From the NCBI GenBank assembly GCA_964439135.1, contig CAYTNN010000026.1, positions 1 through 30,047 of the forward strand: a stretch of 30,047 nucleotides of DNA, in the 5' to 3' direction. Source of the stretch: JAFGPJ01 sp964439135. Its GTDB lineage: Bacteria > Planctomycetota > Phycisphaerae > Sedimentisphaerales > Anaerobacaceae. Within the stretch, counting starts at the first letter, position 1; each line of letters begins with the position of its first letter. A program made the translations under genes and the position numbers. The notes beneath the pieces are model-generated. The model did not search any database and was not told the origin of the DNA. It saw nothing but the letters and a program-made list of their open reading frames with translations. This document shows positions 1-7,359 of the stretch, piece after piece.

Positions 1-65
1 ACAATCCAAAATAATGAAAAAAACAGGTGAAAAAGAGTAGAAAACGACGAAAAATGGAGCTTAAG

Positions 66-376
66 TTGAAAAAACAAACCCAATTTGCCCGAAGGGTAAA
101 ATGACGTTAAGTCAATAAAGACAATGATTTACGGAGATTTTGATGGGCCGGGGCGGCGAAAAAACAAACCCAATTCAAACCCAAACAAAGCCAATCATAA
201 GAAAGGTAAAAGTAAAAAGGTAAAAGGTAAAATGAGAAAACGAAGTTGAAAAAACAAACTCAATTTTCGAATTGGTGAAATGATGTTAATTAAGTAATGA
301 TAATGGTTTATGGAAATTTTAACAGATGGATGTGGCGAAAAAACAAAGCCAAACAAACCCAAACAAACCCAATTTT
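66..376 (+). repeat. A-rich dispersed repeat, two tandem copies
   Basis: The word GAAAAAACAAA followed by (C/G)CCAAT or a close variant starts at 68, 158, 248 and 337, a spacing of 90, 90 and 89 nt. Blocks 66-176 and 246-376 also share their interiors: a run like AAATGACGTTAA, then AATGATTTACGGA (AATGGTTTATGGA in the second), then TTTT, then GGCGAAAAAACAAA. The stretch between the blocks (about 180-240) is different and rich in AAGGTAAAA. A third copy lies inverted at 23173-23292. No transposase or convincing ORF is inside. The repeat runs into the 5' side of manA. Confidence 0.75.
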
Positions 377-423
377 ATGATTGGATTGGACTGGACGATA
401 GGTTTGAGGTTAGAATAATCAAT

Positions 424-1371
424 ATGAAAGCTTATCCATTAAAATTTGAGCCGATTTATAAGCAGCGAATCTGGGGCGGGCAGAAGCTGCGGGAAGTCTT
501 TGGCAAGGAATTGCCGGCCGACCAGAAGATTGGTGAGAGCTGGGAATTGGCCGATCTGCCTGAGGATAAATCCGTTATTGCCAACGGCGAATTAGCCGGG
601 CAGACGCTTCGCTCGGCTATTGAGCAATATCCGAAGGAAATAACCGCAGATGTGAATTTTCCGCTGCCGTTTCCGTTGCTGATAAAAATATTGGATGCCG
701 AGGATGTTCTGAGCGTGCAGGTTCATCCCGACCCGGAAACTTGCCGGCGAATGGGTAAGGGCGATCCGAAAACCGAGTGCTGGTATATTATCGCAGCCGA
801 GCCGGGGGCGGTGATTTATAAAGGGCTCAAAAAAGGCGTTACGAAGGAACAGTTTGCCGAGGCGATTGAAAAAGGGACCGTTGCCGAGACGCTGGTCAAG
901 GTTCCGGTGGAGGCCGGTGAGTGTCACTTTCTGCCGGCGGGTACCGCCCACGCGGTCGGGCCGGGCCTGTTAATTGCCGAGATTCAGACGCCGTCGGATA
1001 CGACGTACCGGGTGTTCGACTGGAACCGTGTAGACGATGCCGGCAAGGCTCGGGAGCTGCACGTCGAGCAGGCATTGGAGAGCATCCATTTCGGTCAATC
1101 CAGCGATGAGCTTTTCGTAACGACGATTGGCCTGCTGGCCGATAGTGAGTACTTTACTATCAATAAGGGGCATCAGGGCAAAAACTGCGAGCTGCTGCTG
1201 GCGCCCGGTAAAATGAAAACGCTGATTATGTTGTCCGGATGCGGGACGATTCTCGGAACCGAAGGAGTCATCGTCGAATTCATCGCCGGTGATTGTTTAC
1301 TTATCCCGGCCGCTTACAAAGGGGCAATGCGATTTGCCGCAGACACTGAATACCTGACGGTAACCCTGTAA
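424..1371 (+). CDS. manA: Mannose-6-phosphate isomerase, class I (type I PMI)
   Basis: This cytosolic zinc enzyme interconverts fructose-6-phosphate and mannose-6-phosphate, feeding GDP-mannose and surface polysaccharide synthesis. The 315-aa product has the usual length of the short Bacillus-type ManA. The N-terminal YKQRIWGG motif is at residues 12-19. Expected zinc ligands are visible: Q99 and H101 in VQVHPD, E118 in KTECW, and H176 in LPAGTAHAVG, followed by EIQTPSDTTYRVFDW. I chose ATG 424 because homology begins there. The frame is open back to 310, but those 38 residues translate the A-rich repeat (GEKTKPNKPKQTQF) and are not part of the family. No strong ribosome site is seen; GAGG lies about 15 nt upstream. 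The gene is convergent with the ATP-grasp gene, 25 nt apart. Family assignment is firm; only the start is open. Confidence 0.92.
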   Translation: MKAYPLKFEPIYKQRIWGGQKLREVFGKELPADQKIGESWELADLPEDKSVIANGELAGQTLRSAIEQYPKEITADVNFPLPFPLLIKILDAEDVLSVQVHPDPETCRRMGKGDPKTECWYIIAAEPGAVIYKGLKKGVTKEQFAEAIEKGTVAETLVKVPVEAGECHFLPAGTAHAVGPGLLIAEIQTPSDTTYRVFDWNRVDDAGKARELHVEQALESIHFGQSSDELFVTTIGLLADSEYFTINKGHQGKNCELLLAPGKMKTLIMLSGCGTILGTEGVIVEFIAGDCLLIPAAYKGAMRFAADTEYLTVTL

Positions 1372-1396
1372 TTGACAACTTACTATTGACTATTGA

Positions 1397-2392
1397 TTAT
1401 GCGTTCAGCCAGACTTCGCTGTCGTAGCGGAGCATAATCAGGCCGTCCTTGAAGCCATCCGGGCGGATGTTCGGTTTTCTGCCGGTTAGTTCCTGCAATA
1501 TCCATTTCGGGAAGTCGGCGCCGGCCTTGATCGACAGCGGCGCGCCGCCCCCGAAGCGGGGATTTATCTCGATGTATTTGATTTTGCCGTCGCTGGTCAG
1601 GAACAATTGGAGCGTTATGACGCCGGGACCGGCTCCGAGTTTCTCGACCAGCGTGACCGCCTCACTCATGATGCGGACGTTTTTTGCTACCTGTCCCTTG
1701 CTTACCTCGCCCGCTCGCACCTCGATGCGTTTTCTCGGAACGACACAGCGGACTTTCATGCCGAAATCGACATATACATCACATGTGTATTCGGTGCCTT
1801 CGACCAGTTCCTGGCAGATGGCGTTCGGGATACTTTTAGCGTAGAACAGCAGCTCATTACGATTTTTGACGACGGCATTTCCTATGCCGGCATAGCCGTC
1901 CCAGGGCTTCAGAAAACATGGCCATTCGATATTCTTTTTCGATAGTGCCGAGCGAACGCTCATCGTCAGGGCCGTGTCAAAGCCGTTTTTGACTAAGAAC
2001 CGATACGTGTTCCTCTTGTCTTGGCAGATATCAATCACTTCCGGATCCGAGACAAGGACACGGCAGCCCATCGCAGCGAATTTCGACTTGTTCTGTGCCA
2101 GACGTTTGAGGTCCAGGTCAACCGTCGGAACGAGCAGTTTAACTTTGTTGGCTTTGACGATCGACAGGATTTGTTTGATATAGCCTGCGTGCGTGGTGGG
2201 TTTTACGCTGAAGCGTTGATCGCACAGTTGCAGAGCGGGGCTTAGCTCGGTGGTATCTGTGCCGAGCAGCGATGCATTTATCTTCAGATGTTTCGCCGCC
2301 CGGCGGAAGCTTTCGAGCAAAGAAACGCGCCTGCCGATGCACGTAAACAACACGTTCAAATGATTTTCGGTCTTCGATTTTCGATTCTTCAA
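1397..2392 (-). CDS. ATP-grasp domain protein (CarB/PylC-like)
   Basis: This is a predicted cytosolic ATP-dependent carboxylate-amine/thiol ligase of unknown substrate. The N-terminal Rossmann-like preATP-grasp domain (about 12-120, VLFTCIGRRVSLLESF) matches the PylC/carbamoyl-phosphate-synthase-like group. The ATP-grasp fold follows, with a nucleotide-binding lysine in FLKPWDGYAGIG (K162), the hinge QELVEGTEYTCDVYVD (194-209), and the metal-binding YIEINPRFGGG (273-283). Length (331 aa) is normal. The start is uncertain: 2392 is a TTG and its first 11 codons come from a low-complexity run of GATTTTCGGTCTTCGATTTTCG type. TTG 2359 (residue 12) fits the family better, and there is no ATG. It is divergent from the nucleotide-sugar operon. 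Such proteins often modify sugars or peptides in surface-polymer loci, but the substrate cannot be read here. Confidence 0.8.
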   Translation of the reverse strand: MKNRKSKTENHLNVLFTCIGRRVSLLESFRRAAKHLKINASLLGTDTTELSPALQLCDQRFSVKPTTHAGYIKQILSIVKANKVKLLVPTVDLDLKRLAQNKSKFAAMGCRVLVSDPEVIDICQDKRNTYRFLVKNGFDTALTMSVRSALSKKNIEWPCFLKPWDGYAGIGNAVVKNRNELLFYAKSIPNAICQELVEGTEYTCDVYVDFGMKVRCVVPRKRIEVRAGEVSKGQVAKNVRIMSEAVTLVEKLGAGPGVITLQLFLTSDGKIKYIEINPRFGGGAPLSIKAGADFPKWILQELTGRKPNIRPDGFKDGLIMLRYDSEVWLNA

Positions 2393-2482
2393 TGTACGAT
2401 TCCCAGACCTTAAATACGAATGTCCAGATTTTTGATTGAAAACGGGTAATAGTCAATCTTTAATTTCGAATTTCAAATTCTT

Positions 2483-2511
2483 TTGACATTTTGCTCATAT
2501 AGCTCTAAACT
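2483..2511 (+). promoter_or_regulatory. Sigma-70-type promoter of the nucleotide-sugar operon
   Basis: TTGACA at 2483-2488, a 17-nt spacer, and TAAACT at 2506-2511. The predicted start is about 25 nt before the ATG at 2543. It is placed to drive the run of plus-strand genes through 8304. Confidence 0.6.
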
Positions 2512-2542
2512 AACGGTTTTGATTAAATGACAGGTATGGTTT

Positions 2543-3856
2543 ATGAGTCAATGGAAAGACAAAGTAGAGAATAAGAAAGCCGTCGTTGGCGTATTAGGGC
2601 TTGGCTACGTGGGTTTGCCTTTGGCCAGGGAGTTCGCCTCGGCGGGCCTGAAGGTCGTCGGCTTCGACATTGATGAGAAGAAAGTCCGGATTCTCAATTC
2701 CGGGCGCAGCATCATCAAGCACGTACCTCATTCACAGGTCAAACAGATGGTCGAAACCGGCCGCTTCAACGCCACGACCGATATGGCCCGTCTCAAAAAG
2801 GTCGATGCCATCTTAGTCTGCGTTCCGACGCCGCTGACGGAGAACCGTGAGCCGGATATGCAGTTTATTGTCGGCAGCACCGAGACGATTGCAAAATACC
2901 TGAGTCCCGGCCAGTTGGTCGTTCTCGAAAGCACGACGTATCCCGGTACGACAAAAGAGCTTGTGGCGCCGATACTGGAGAGCAGCGGGCTGAAAGCCGG
3001 CAAAGATTTCTATCTGGCGTATTCGCCTGAGCGAGAGGATCCGGGTAATAAGGATTTTACGACCAAGACTATACCGAAGGTCGTTGGCGGTCTGACAAAG
3101 AAATGCTGCCGGATGGCCTGCGAGCTTTACGGTGCCGCCATCGTCCGAACCATTCCCGTATCGAGTCTCGAAGCGGCCGAAGCGGCGAAAATCCTCGAAA
3201 ATATCTATCGCTGTGTCAACATTGCGATGGTCAACGAGTTGAAAGTCGTCTTTGACAGGATGGGAATCGATGTCTGGGAGGTAATCGACGCCGCGAGTAC
3301 CAAGCCGTTCGGCTTTAAGGCCTTTTACCCGGGCCCGGGACTCGGTGGCCACTGCATCCCGATCGATCCGTTTTATCTGACGTGGAAGGCCCGGCAGTAC
3401 GGCATGCCGACGCGGTTTATCGAGCTGGCCGGCGAAATCAATACGAGCATGCCGCACTATGTCATTACGAAAACCATCGAAGCGTTGAACGAGCATCGCA
3501 AGAGCCTCAAAGGCTCCAGGGTGCTTGTGCTGGGTCTGGCATACAAGAAGGACATAGACGATTTGCGGGAATCGCCTTCGATCGAGCTGATTGAGCTGCT
3601 TCGGGAAAAGGGTGCGAAGGTCGACTACAATGATCCTTACATTCCCAAAACCCATAAGCAGCGCCAGCACGATTTGAAGATGGCCAGTAAAAAATTGTCG
3701 GCGAAAATGCTGGCCGGCTATGACGTTGTTTTGATCTCGACCGACCACAGTGATTACGATTACGAATGGATTGTCAAGAACGCAAAGCTCGTCGTCGATA
3801 CACGAAACGCTGTGGCAGCGGTTCGCGGTGCAGGGAAAAAAGTTGTTAAAGCATAA
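2543..3856 (+). CDS. wbpA: Nucleotide-sugar dehydrogenase, WbpA/UDP-GlcNAc 6-dehydrogenase type
   Basis: Predicted NAD-dependent four-electron oxidation of a UDP-N-acetylhexosamine at C6 to the uronic acid, a precursor of acidic amino sugars in O-antigen or capsule. The N-terminal Rossmann fold VLGLGYVGLPLA is at residues 17-28. The IIKHVPHS segment (57-64) is typical of the WbpA branch rather than of UDP-glucose dehydrogenase. The catalytic block PGPGLGGHCIPIDPFYL has the nucleophile Cys271. The UDP-binding C-terminal domain contains LGLAYKKDIDDLRESP. Length (437 aa) is normal. It is the first gene of the operon, 18 nt before the aminotransferase, and that pairing matches wbpA/wbpE-type pathways. 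UDP-ManNAc dehydrogenase (WecC) is a less likely alternative. The WbpB-type oxidoreductase and the acetyltransferase of that pathway are not here. Confidence 0.88.
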   Translation: MSQWKDKVENKKAVVGVLGLGYVGLPLAREFASAGLKVVGFDIDEKKVRILNSGRSIIKHVPHSQVKQMVETGRFNATTDMARLKKVDAILVCVPTPLTENREPDMQFIVGSTETIAKYLSPGQLVVLESTTYPGTTKELVAPILESSGLKAGKDFYLAYSPEREDPGNKDFTTKTIPKVVGGLTKKCCRMACELYGAAIVRTIPVSSLEAAEAAKILENIYRCVNIAMVNELKVVFDRMGIDVWEVIDAASTKPFGFKAFYPGPGLGGHCIPIDPFYLTWKARQYGMPTRFIELAGEINTSMPHYVITKTIEALNEHRKSLKGSRVLVLGLAYKKDIDDLRESPSIELIELLREKGAKVDYNDPYIPKTHKQRQHDLKMASKKLSAKMLAGYDVVLISTDHSDYDYEWIVKNAKLVVDTRNAVAAVRGAGKKVVKA

Positions 3857-3874
3857 GATGTAAATGGAGTGTGA

Positions 3875-4981
3875 ATGCGGATTCCAATTCTGGATTTAAA
3901 AGCTCAGTATGCGGCCATCAAGGATGAAGTTACCCGCGCGATCAGCGAGGTCTGCGAGAATCAGGCTTTTGCTCTCGGCCCGGCCGTGGCGGAGTTTGAA
4001 AAAAACATCGCTGCATACTGCAACAGCAAACATGCAATCGGCGTTTCGAGCGGAACCGATGCCCTGCTGGTCAGCCTGATGGCTCTGGATGTGAAACCCG
4101 GTGACCAAGTCATTACGACGCCGTTTTCCTTTTTCTCGACGGCCGGCTGTGTCGTCAGGGTTGGTGCCAGGCCGGTTTTTGTCGATGTCGATCCTGACTT
4201 CTACAATATTGATCCGGCCGGCATCGAAGAGAAAATAACCGAAAAGACGCGTGCCGTTATCCCGGTGCATTTATTCGGACAATTGGCCGGGATGAAGGCC
4301 ATTACGGAAATTGCGCAACGGCACAATCTTGCCGTGATAGAAGACGCCGCCCAGGCGATCGGTGCAAGCCGGGACGGCACGCAGGCTGGAAATTTCGGCG
4401 ACTGCGGATGCTTTTCGTTCTACCCGACCAAAAATCTCGGCGGCTTCGGCGACGGAGGGTTGGTAACGACAAACTCCGACTCGCTGGCGGATGACATCAG
4501 GACGCTTCGCGACCACGGGCAGAAACCGCGGTACTTCTACAAAGTGATCGGCGGCAATTTCCGCCTGGACGGCATCCAGGGTGCGGTCCTGAACGTCAAG
4601 CTCAAATACCTCGATGACTGGAACGAGAAACGAAGGCAAAACGCCGCCATCTATGACCGCCTATTTGCCGGTTCGCCGGTCAGGACGCCTGCGATTGATT
4701 CAGGCAACGTGAGCATTTATCACCAGTACACTATAACCGTGCCGGAAAGGGACAGGCTGCAGAAATACCTGGCGGAAAATGATATAGGCTCGGCGGTGTT
4801 TTATCCGAAGCCGTTACATTTACAGGATTGCTTTAAGGAGCTTGGCTGCAAACAAGGTGACATGCCGGTTGCCGAAAAGCTTTGCAACAAAGTCTTGTCG
4901 CTGCCGGTTTACCCGGAGCTGTCGCCGGAGGATATCGAATATGTTGCCGGGACGGTATTAAAGTTTTACGGAATAAATTAG
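3875..4981 (+). CDS. DegT/DnrJ/EryC1/StrS sugar aminotransferase (WbpE-like)
   Basis: This PLP-dependent cytosolic enzyme transfers an amino group, usually from glutamate, to a 3-keto or 4-keto nucleotide sugar. The family signatures are in order: VSSGTDALLVSL (58-69, cofactor phosphate binding), EDAAQAIGA (156-164, D157 holds the pyridine nitrogen), and SFYPTKNLGGFGDGG with the Schiff-base lysine K186. DHGQ...GGNFRLDGIQGAVL, typical of the sugar-modifying branch, follows. Length (368 aa) is normal. The ATG lies 18 nt after the dehydrogenase stop. With that gene upstream, the likely substrate is a 3-oxo-HexNAc-uronate as in WbpE/WlbC, but this is inferred from context. The stop is 11 nt before the NusG-like gene, so the two are probably co-transcribed. 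Confidence 0.88.
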   Translation: MRIPILDLKAQYAAIKDEVTRAISEVCENQAFALGPAVAEFEKNIAAYCNSKHAIGVSSGTDALLVSLMALDVKPGDQVITTPFSFFSTAGCVVRVGARPVFVDVDPDFYNIDPAGIEEKITEKTRAVIPVHLFGQLAGMKAITEIAQRHNLAVIEDAAQAIGASRDGTQAGNFGDCGCFSFYPTKNLGGFGDGGLVTTNSDSLADDIRTLRDHGQKPRYFYKVIGGNFRLDGIQGAVLNVKLKYLDDWNEKRRQNAAIYDRLFAGSPVRTPAIDSGNVSIYHQYTITVPERDRLQKYLAENDIGSAVFYPKPLHLQDCFKELGCKQGDMPVAEKLCNKVLSLPVYPELSPEDIEYVAGTVLKFYGIN

Positions 4982-4992
4982 GACTAATAAAA

Positions 4993-5541
4993 TTGCTGAA
5001 AGTAAGTGAAAATCCTCCGATAATCTGGCCGGAATCCGAATCGATTAGTGGTTTCCAGGGTGAATGGTGGGTAGCTCATACCAAGAGCAGGAACGAAAAG
5101 GCCCTTGCTCATGATCTGATCCGCAAAAATATGTGCTACTTTCTCCCGATGAGCTGGAAGGTTCGGCGCAAGAGCCGGCGGAAAATAAAATCTCTGCTGC
5201 CTCTGTTTGGCGGGTACCTGTTTTTTTGCGGTAACGAGGACGAGCGAAGTGAACTGTGGCGAACCGATCGTGTGGCGAACCTGATAGAAGTCAAGGACCA
5301 GGAGAAGTTGCTCAAAGAGCTGCTGCAAATTGAGCAGGCACTTCGAGCCGGTGCTCCGCTGATACCTGATAAATACATCAAAACAGGCCAGAAGTGCAGG
5401 GTTATGGCCGGCCCCCTACTTGGCCTGCAGGGCGTTGTAGTCAAAACCAGAGGCACAATGCGCCTGGTCCTGCAGGTAGATATGCTCGGCCAGGCGGCAA
5501 GTGTGGAAATAGATATCGATATGATAGAGGTCGTCGATTGA
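4993..5541 (+). CDS. Specialised NusG/RfaH-like transcription elongation factor
   Basis: This is a paralogue of NusG predicted to bind RNA polymerase and promote elongation through the polysaccharide operon. The 182-aa product has an NGN domain (about 24-118: WWVAHTKSRNEKALAHDL, then FLPMSWKVRRKSRRKIKSLLPLFGGYLFF) and a C-terminal KOW domain (about 130-182: GQKCRVMAGPLLGLQGVVV). I placed the start at TTG 4993. The frame is open back to 4882, but that part overlaps the aminotransferase and is not NGN-like. TTAGGA lies just upstream of the TTG. It sits inside the nucleotide-sugar operon, as RfaH/UpxY/LoaP-type factors often do, and not next to secE or rplK as housekeeping nusG does. No ops-like recruitment site was recognised. 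Confidence 0.85.
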   Translation: MLKVSENPPIIWPESESISGFQGEWWVAHTKSRNEKALAHDLIRKNMCYFLPMSWKVRRKSRRKIKSLLPLFGGYLFFCGNEDERSELWRTDRVANLIEVKDQEKLLKELLQIEQALRAGAPLIPDKYIKTGQKCRVMAGPLLGLQGVVVKTRGTMRLVLQVDMLGQAASVEIDIDMIEVVD

Positions 5542-5589
5542 ACGAGCTTGTCAATCTGAACGCGATACGGAAATAAAGGAGCTGATAGA

Positions 5590-6897
5590 ATGCAGATTTG
5601 TGTGGTTGGCATTGGTTATGTAGGACTGGTAACTTCCGCGTGTCTTGCCGAAGCGGGCAGCAAAGTCGTATGCGTGGATAATGACAGCGGAAAAATTGCC
5701 GATTTGAAAAATGGAACAATCCCGATTTACGAACCGGGCTTAGCCGAAATGGTCAAGCGCAATGAAAAGCTCGGTCGGCTGGAATTTACCACCGATTTGA
5801 AATACGGCGTGGACAATTCGCTTATTGTTTTTATTGCGGTCGGGACACCATCGGCACCGGATGGCTCGTCCGATATATCTGCAGTCCTTTCGGTTGCCGA
5901 CGGCATCGCCGAATATATCAGTGACTATCGAATCATAGCGACGAAAAGTACAGTGCCGGTCGGTACTTCTCAAAAGGTGACCGATGTTATAAAATCGAAA
6001 ACCGAAGTCCCGTTCGATTATGTCAGCAATCCCGAATTTTTGAAGGAAGGTGCGGCCGTCGAAGATTTTATGAGCCCGGACAGGATAGTCATTGGCACAA
6101 CCAATCCCCCGGTACGGACGATAATGCAGCAATTATACAACCCGTTTATGCGAAAGAGCAGCCGAATACTGTTCATGGACCCGGTATCGGCAGAAATGAC
6201 AAAATATGCGGCTAACACAATGCTGGCGACGAGAATTTCGTTTATGAACGAGCTCTCGGCACTTTGCGAGAAGCTCGGCGCGGATATCGAGCTTGTCCGG
6301 CATGGCCTCGGTAGTGACTCACGGATCGGCTCGGCGTTTCTGTTTCCGGGTGTCGGTTACGGCGGCGCCTGTTTCCCGAAAGATATCCGGGCGCTGGTTC
6401 ATACCGGCTCCGAGCACGGCGTTGAAATGACGATAGCCAGGGCCGTCCAGCAGGTGAATATAAACCAGCAGGAGCGATTTGCAGAACGGATTCTGAATTA
6501 TTTCGACGGCTCCGAAGACCGGACGACGTTGGCAGTTTGGGGCCTGGCGTTTAAGGCGAGGACCGATGATGTCAGAGAATCGCCGGCAATTTTCTGCATC
6601 AGGCAGTTTCTCGATCGCCGGATGAAAATAAAGGCTTATGATCCCGAGGCGGCCTCCTCGGCGATGGCGGCTCTGGACGGTCAAATCGAAATTTCACAAA
6701 ATGGATACGATGCGCTTGAGGGCGCCGACGCCCTTATTATATTCACCGACTGGCAGGAGTTCCGCAATCCCGACTTCGAAGTCATCGCAAAGAAACTTAA
6801 CAAGCCTGTCATTTTTGACGGCAGAAACCTTTACAATCCCGATATAGCCAAAAAAGCAGGAATTGAGTATCACAGTATAGGAAGAGCGTCCGTTTGA
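5590..6897 (+). CDS. ugd: UDP-glucose 6-dehydrogenase
   Basis: Oxidises UDP-glucose to UDP-glucuronate with two NAD+. The 435-aa protein has the N-terminal NAD motif VVGIGYVGLVTSACLA (5-20), the substrate-site segment ATKSTVPVGTS (117-127), SNPEFLKEGAAVEDFMSPDR (146-165), and the catalytic block GVGYGGACFPKDIRAL with Cys261 and Lys264. The C-terminal WGLAFKARTDDVRESPA binds UDP. A good ribosome site (AAGGAG) precedes the ATG. It is only distantly similar to the WbpA-like enzyme upstream, so the operon carries two dehydrogenases for different substrates. Its product is the substrate of the epimerase at 7360, giving UDP-galacturonate. Confidence 0.93.
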   Translation: MQICVVGIGYVGLVTSACLAEAGSKVVCVDNDSGKIADLKNGTIPIYEPGLAEMVKRNEKLGRLEFTTDLKYGVDNSLIVFIAVGTPSAPDGSSDISAVLSVADGIAEYISDYRIIATKSTVPVGTSQKVTDVIKSKTEVPFDYVSNPEFLKEGAAVEDFMSPDRIVIGTTNPPVRTIMQQLYNPFMRKSSRILFMDPVSAEMTKYAANTMLATRISFMNELSALCEKLGADIELVRHGLGSDSRIGSAFLFPGVGYGGACFPKDIRALVHTGSEHGVEMTIARAVQQVNINQQERFAERILNYFDGSEDRTTLAVWGLAFKARTDDVRESPAIFCIRQFLDRRMKIKAYDPEAASSAMAALDGQIEISQNGYDALEGADALIIFTDWQEFRNPDFEVIAKKLNKPVIFDGRNLYNPDIAKKAGIEYHSIGRASV

Positions 6898-6936
6898 AAA
6901 TCTATTCCATCGCGGGCCTGAGGAAAGGATAAACCG

Positions 6937-7308
6937 GTGCGTATTGTTATAGTTATTAAGAGTTTGGGTATGCTCTTCGCTCTTATGGGAATTACGTACC
7001 TTCTCAGGCCTGATATTATTAAACGCTTGATGGGATTTTTTAAAAAGGGCAAACGGATATACTTTGCCGGACTGATAAGATTTGCCCTGGCAGTTGTCTT
7101 TTTCGTCGCCGCTCGTGAATGCAGATACCCGTGGATAATATTTGCCTCCGGGATTATTTTCCTGATAAGCGGTTTATTGATATTCATGCTCGGGCCTGAA
7201 AAGATCAGGCGCATTCTCGATTGGTATCAATACCAGACGACTCTTTTTTTTCGGATTATCGCCCTGATCGTTTTGGCTTTCGGAGCAATCATTATTTTTT
7301 CAGCATAA
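6937..7308 (+). CDS. Small four-helix membrane protein, unknown function
   Basis: I do not recognise this family. The 123-aa product starts with GTG, preceded by AGGAAAGGA at good spacing, and lies 39 nt after ugd and 51 nt before the epimerase gene, so it is probably co-transcribed. Hydrophobic segments are at about residues 3-23, 41-59, 65-85 and 103-122. Short basic loops sit between them (IKRLMGFFKKGKR, GPEKIRRIL), suggesting both ends face the same side. The pattern resembles small DUF2065-like inner-membrane proteins but is longer. A role in the envelope or polysaccharide export is only suggested by position. Confidence 0.72.
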   Translation: MRIVIVIKSLGMLFALMGITYLLRPDIIKRLMGFFKKGKRIYFAGLIRFALAVVFFVAARECRYPWIIFASGIIFLISGLLIFMLGPEKIRRILDWYQYQTTLFFRIIALIVLAFGAIIIFSA

Positions 7309-7359
7309 TCGCGCAGTAATGACAGGCACTAACCACATTAAATAGAGGACACAGACTGC

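Noticed and set aside
1..376. Possible CRISPR-like array, because the words recur every 90 nt
   Set aside because: The repeated words are short and A-rich, the interiors are themselves conserved between copies, and no cas gene is present.
2813..3748. 311-codon minus-strand ORF opposite the WbpA-like gene
   Set aside because: It is a shadow of a firmly identified gene with conserved catalytic motifs on the plus strand.
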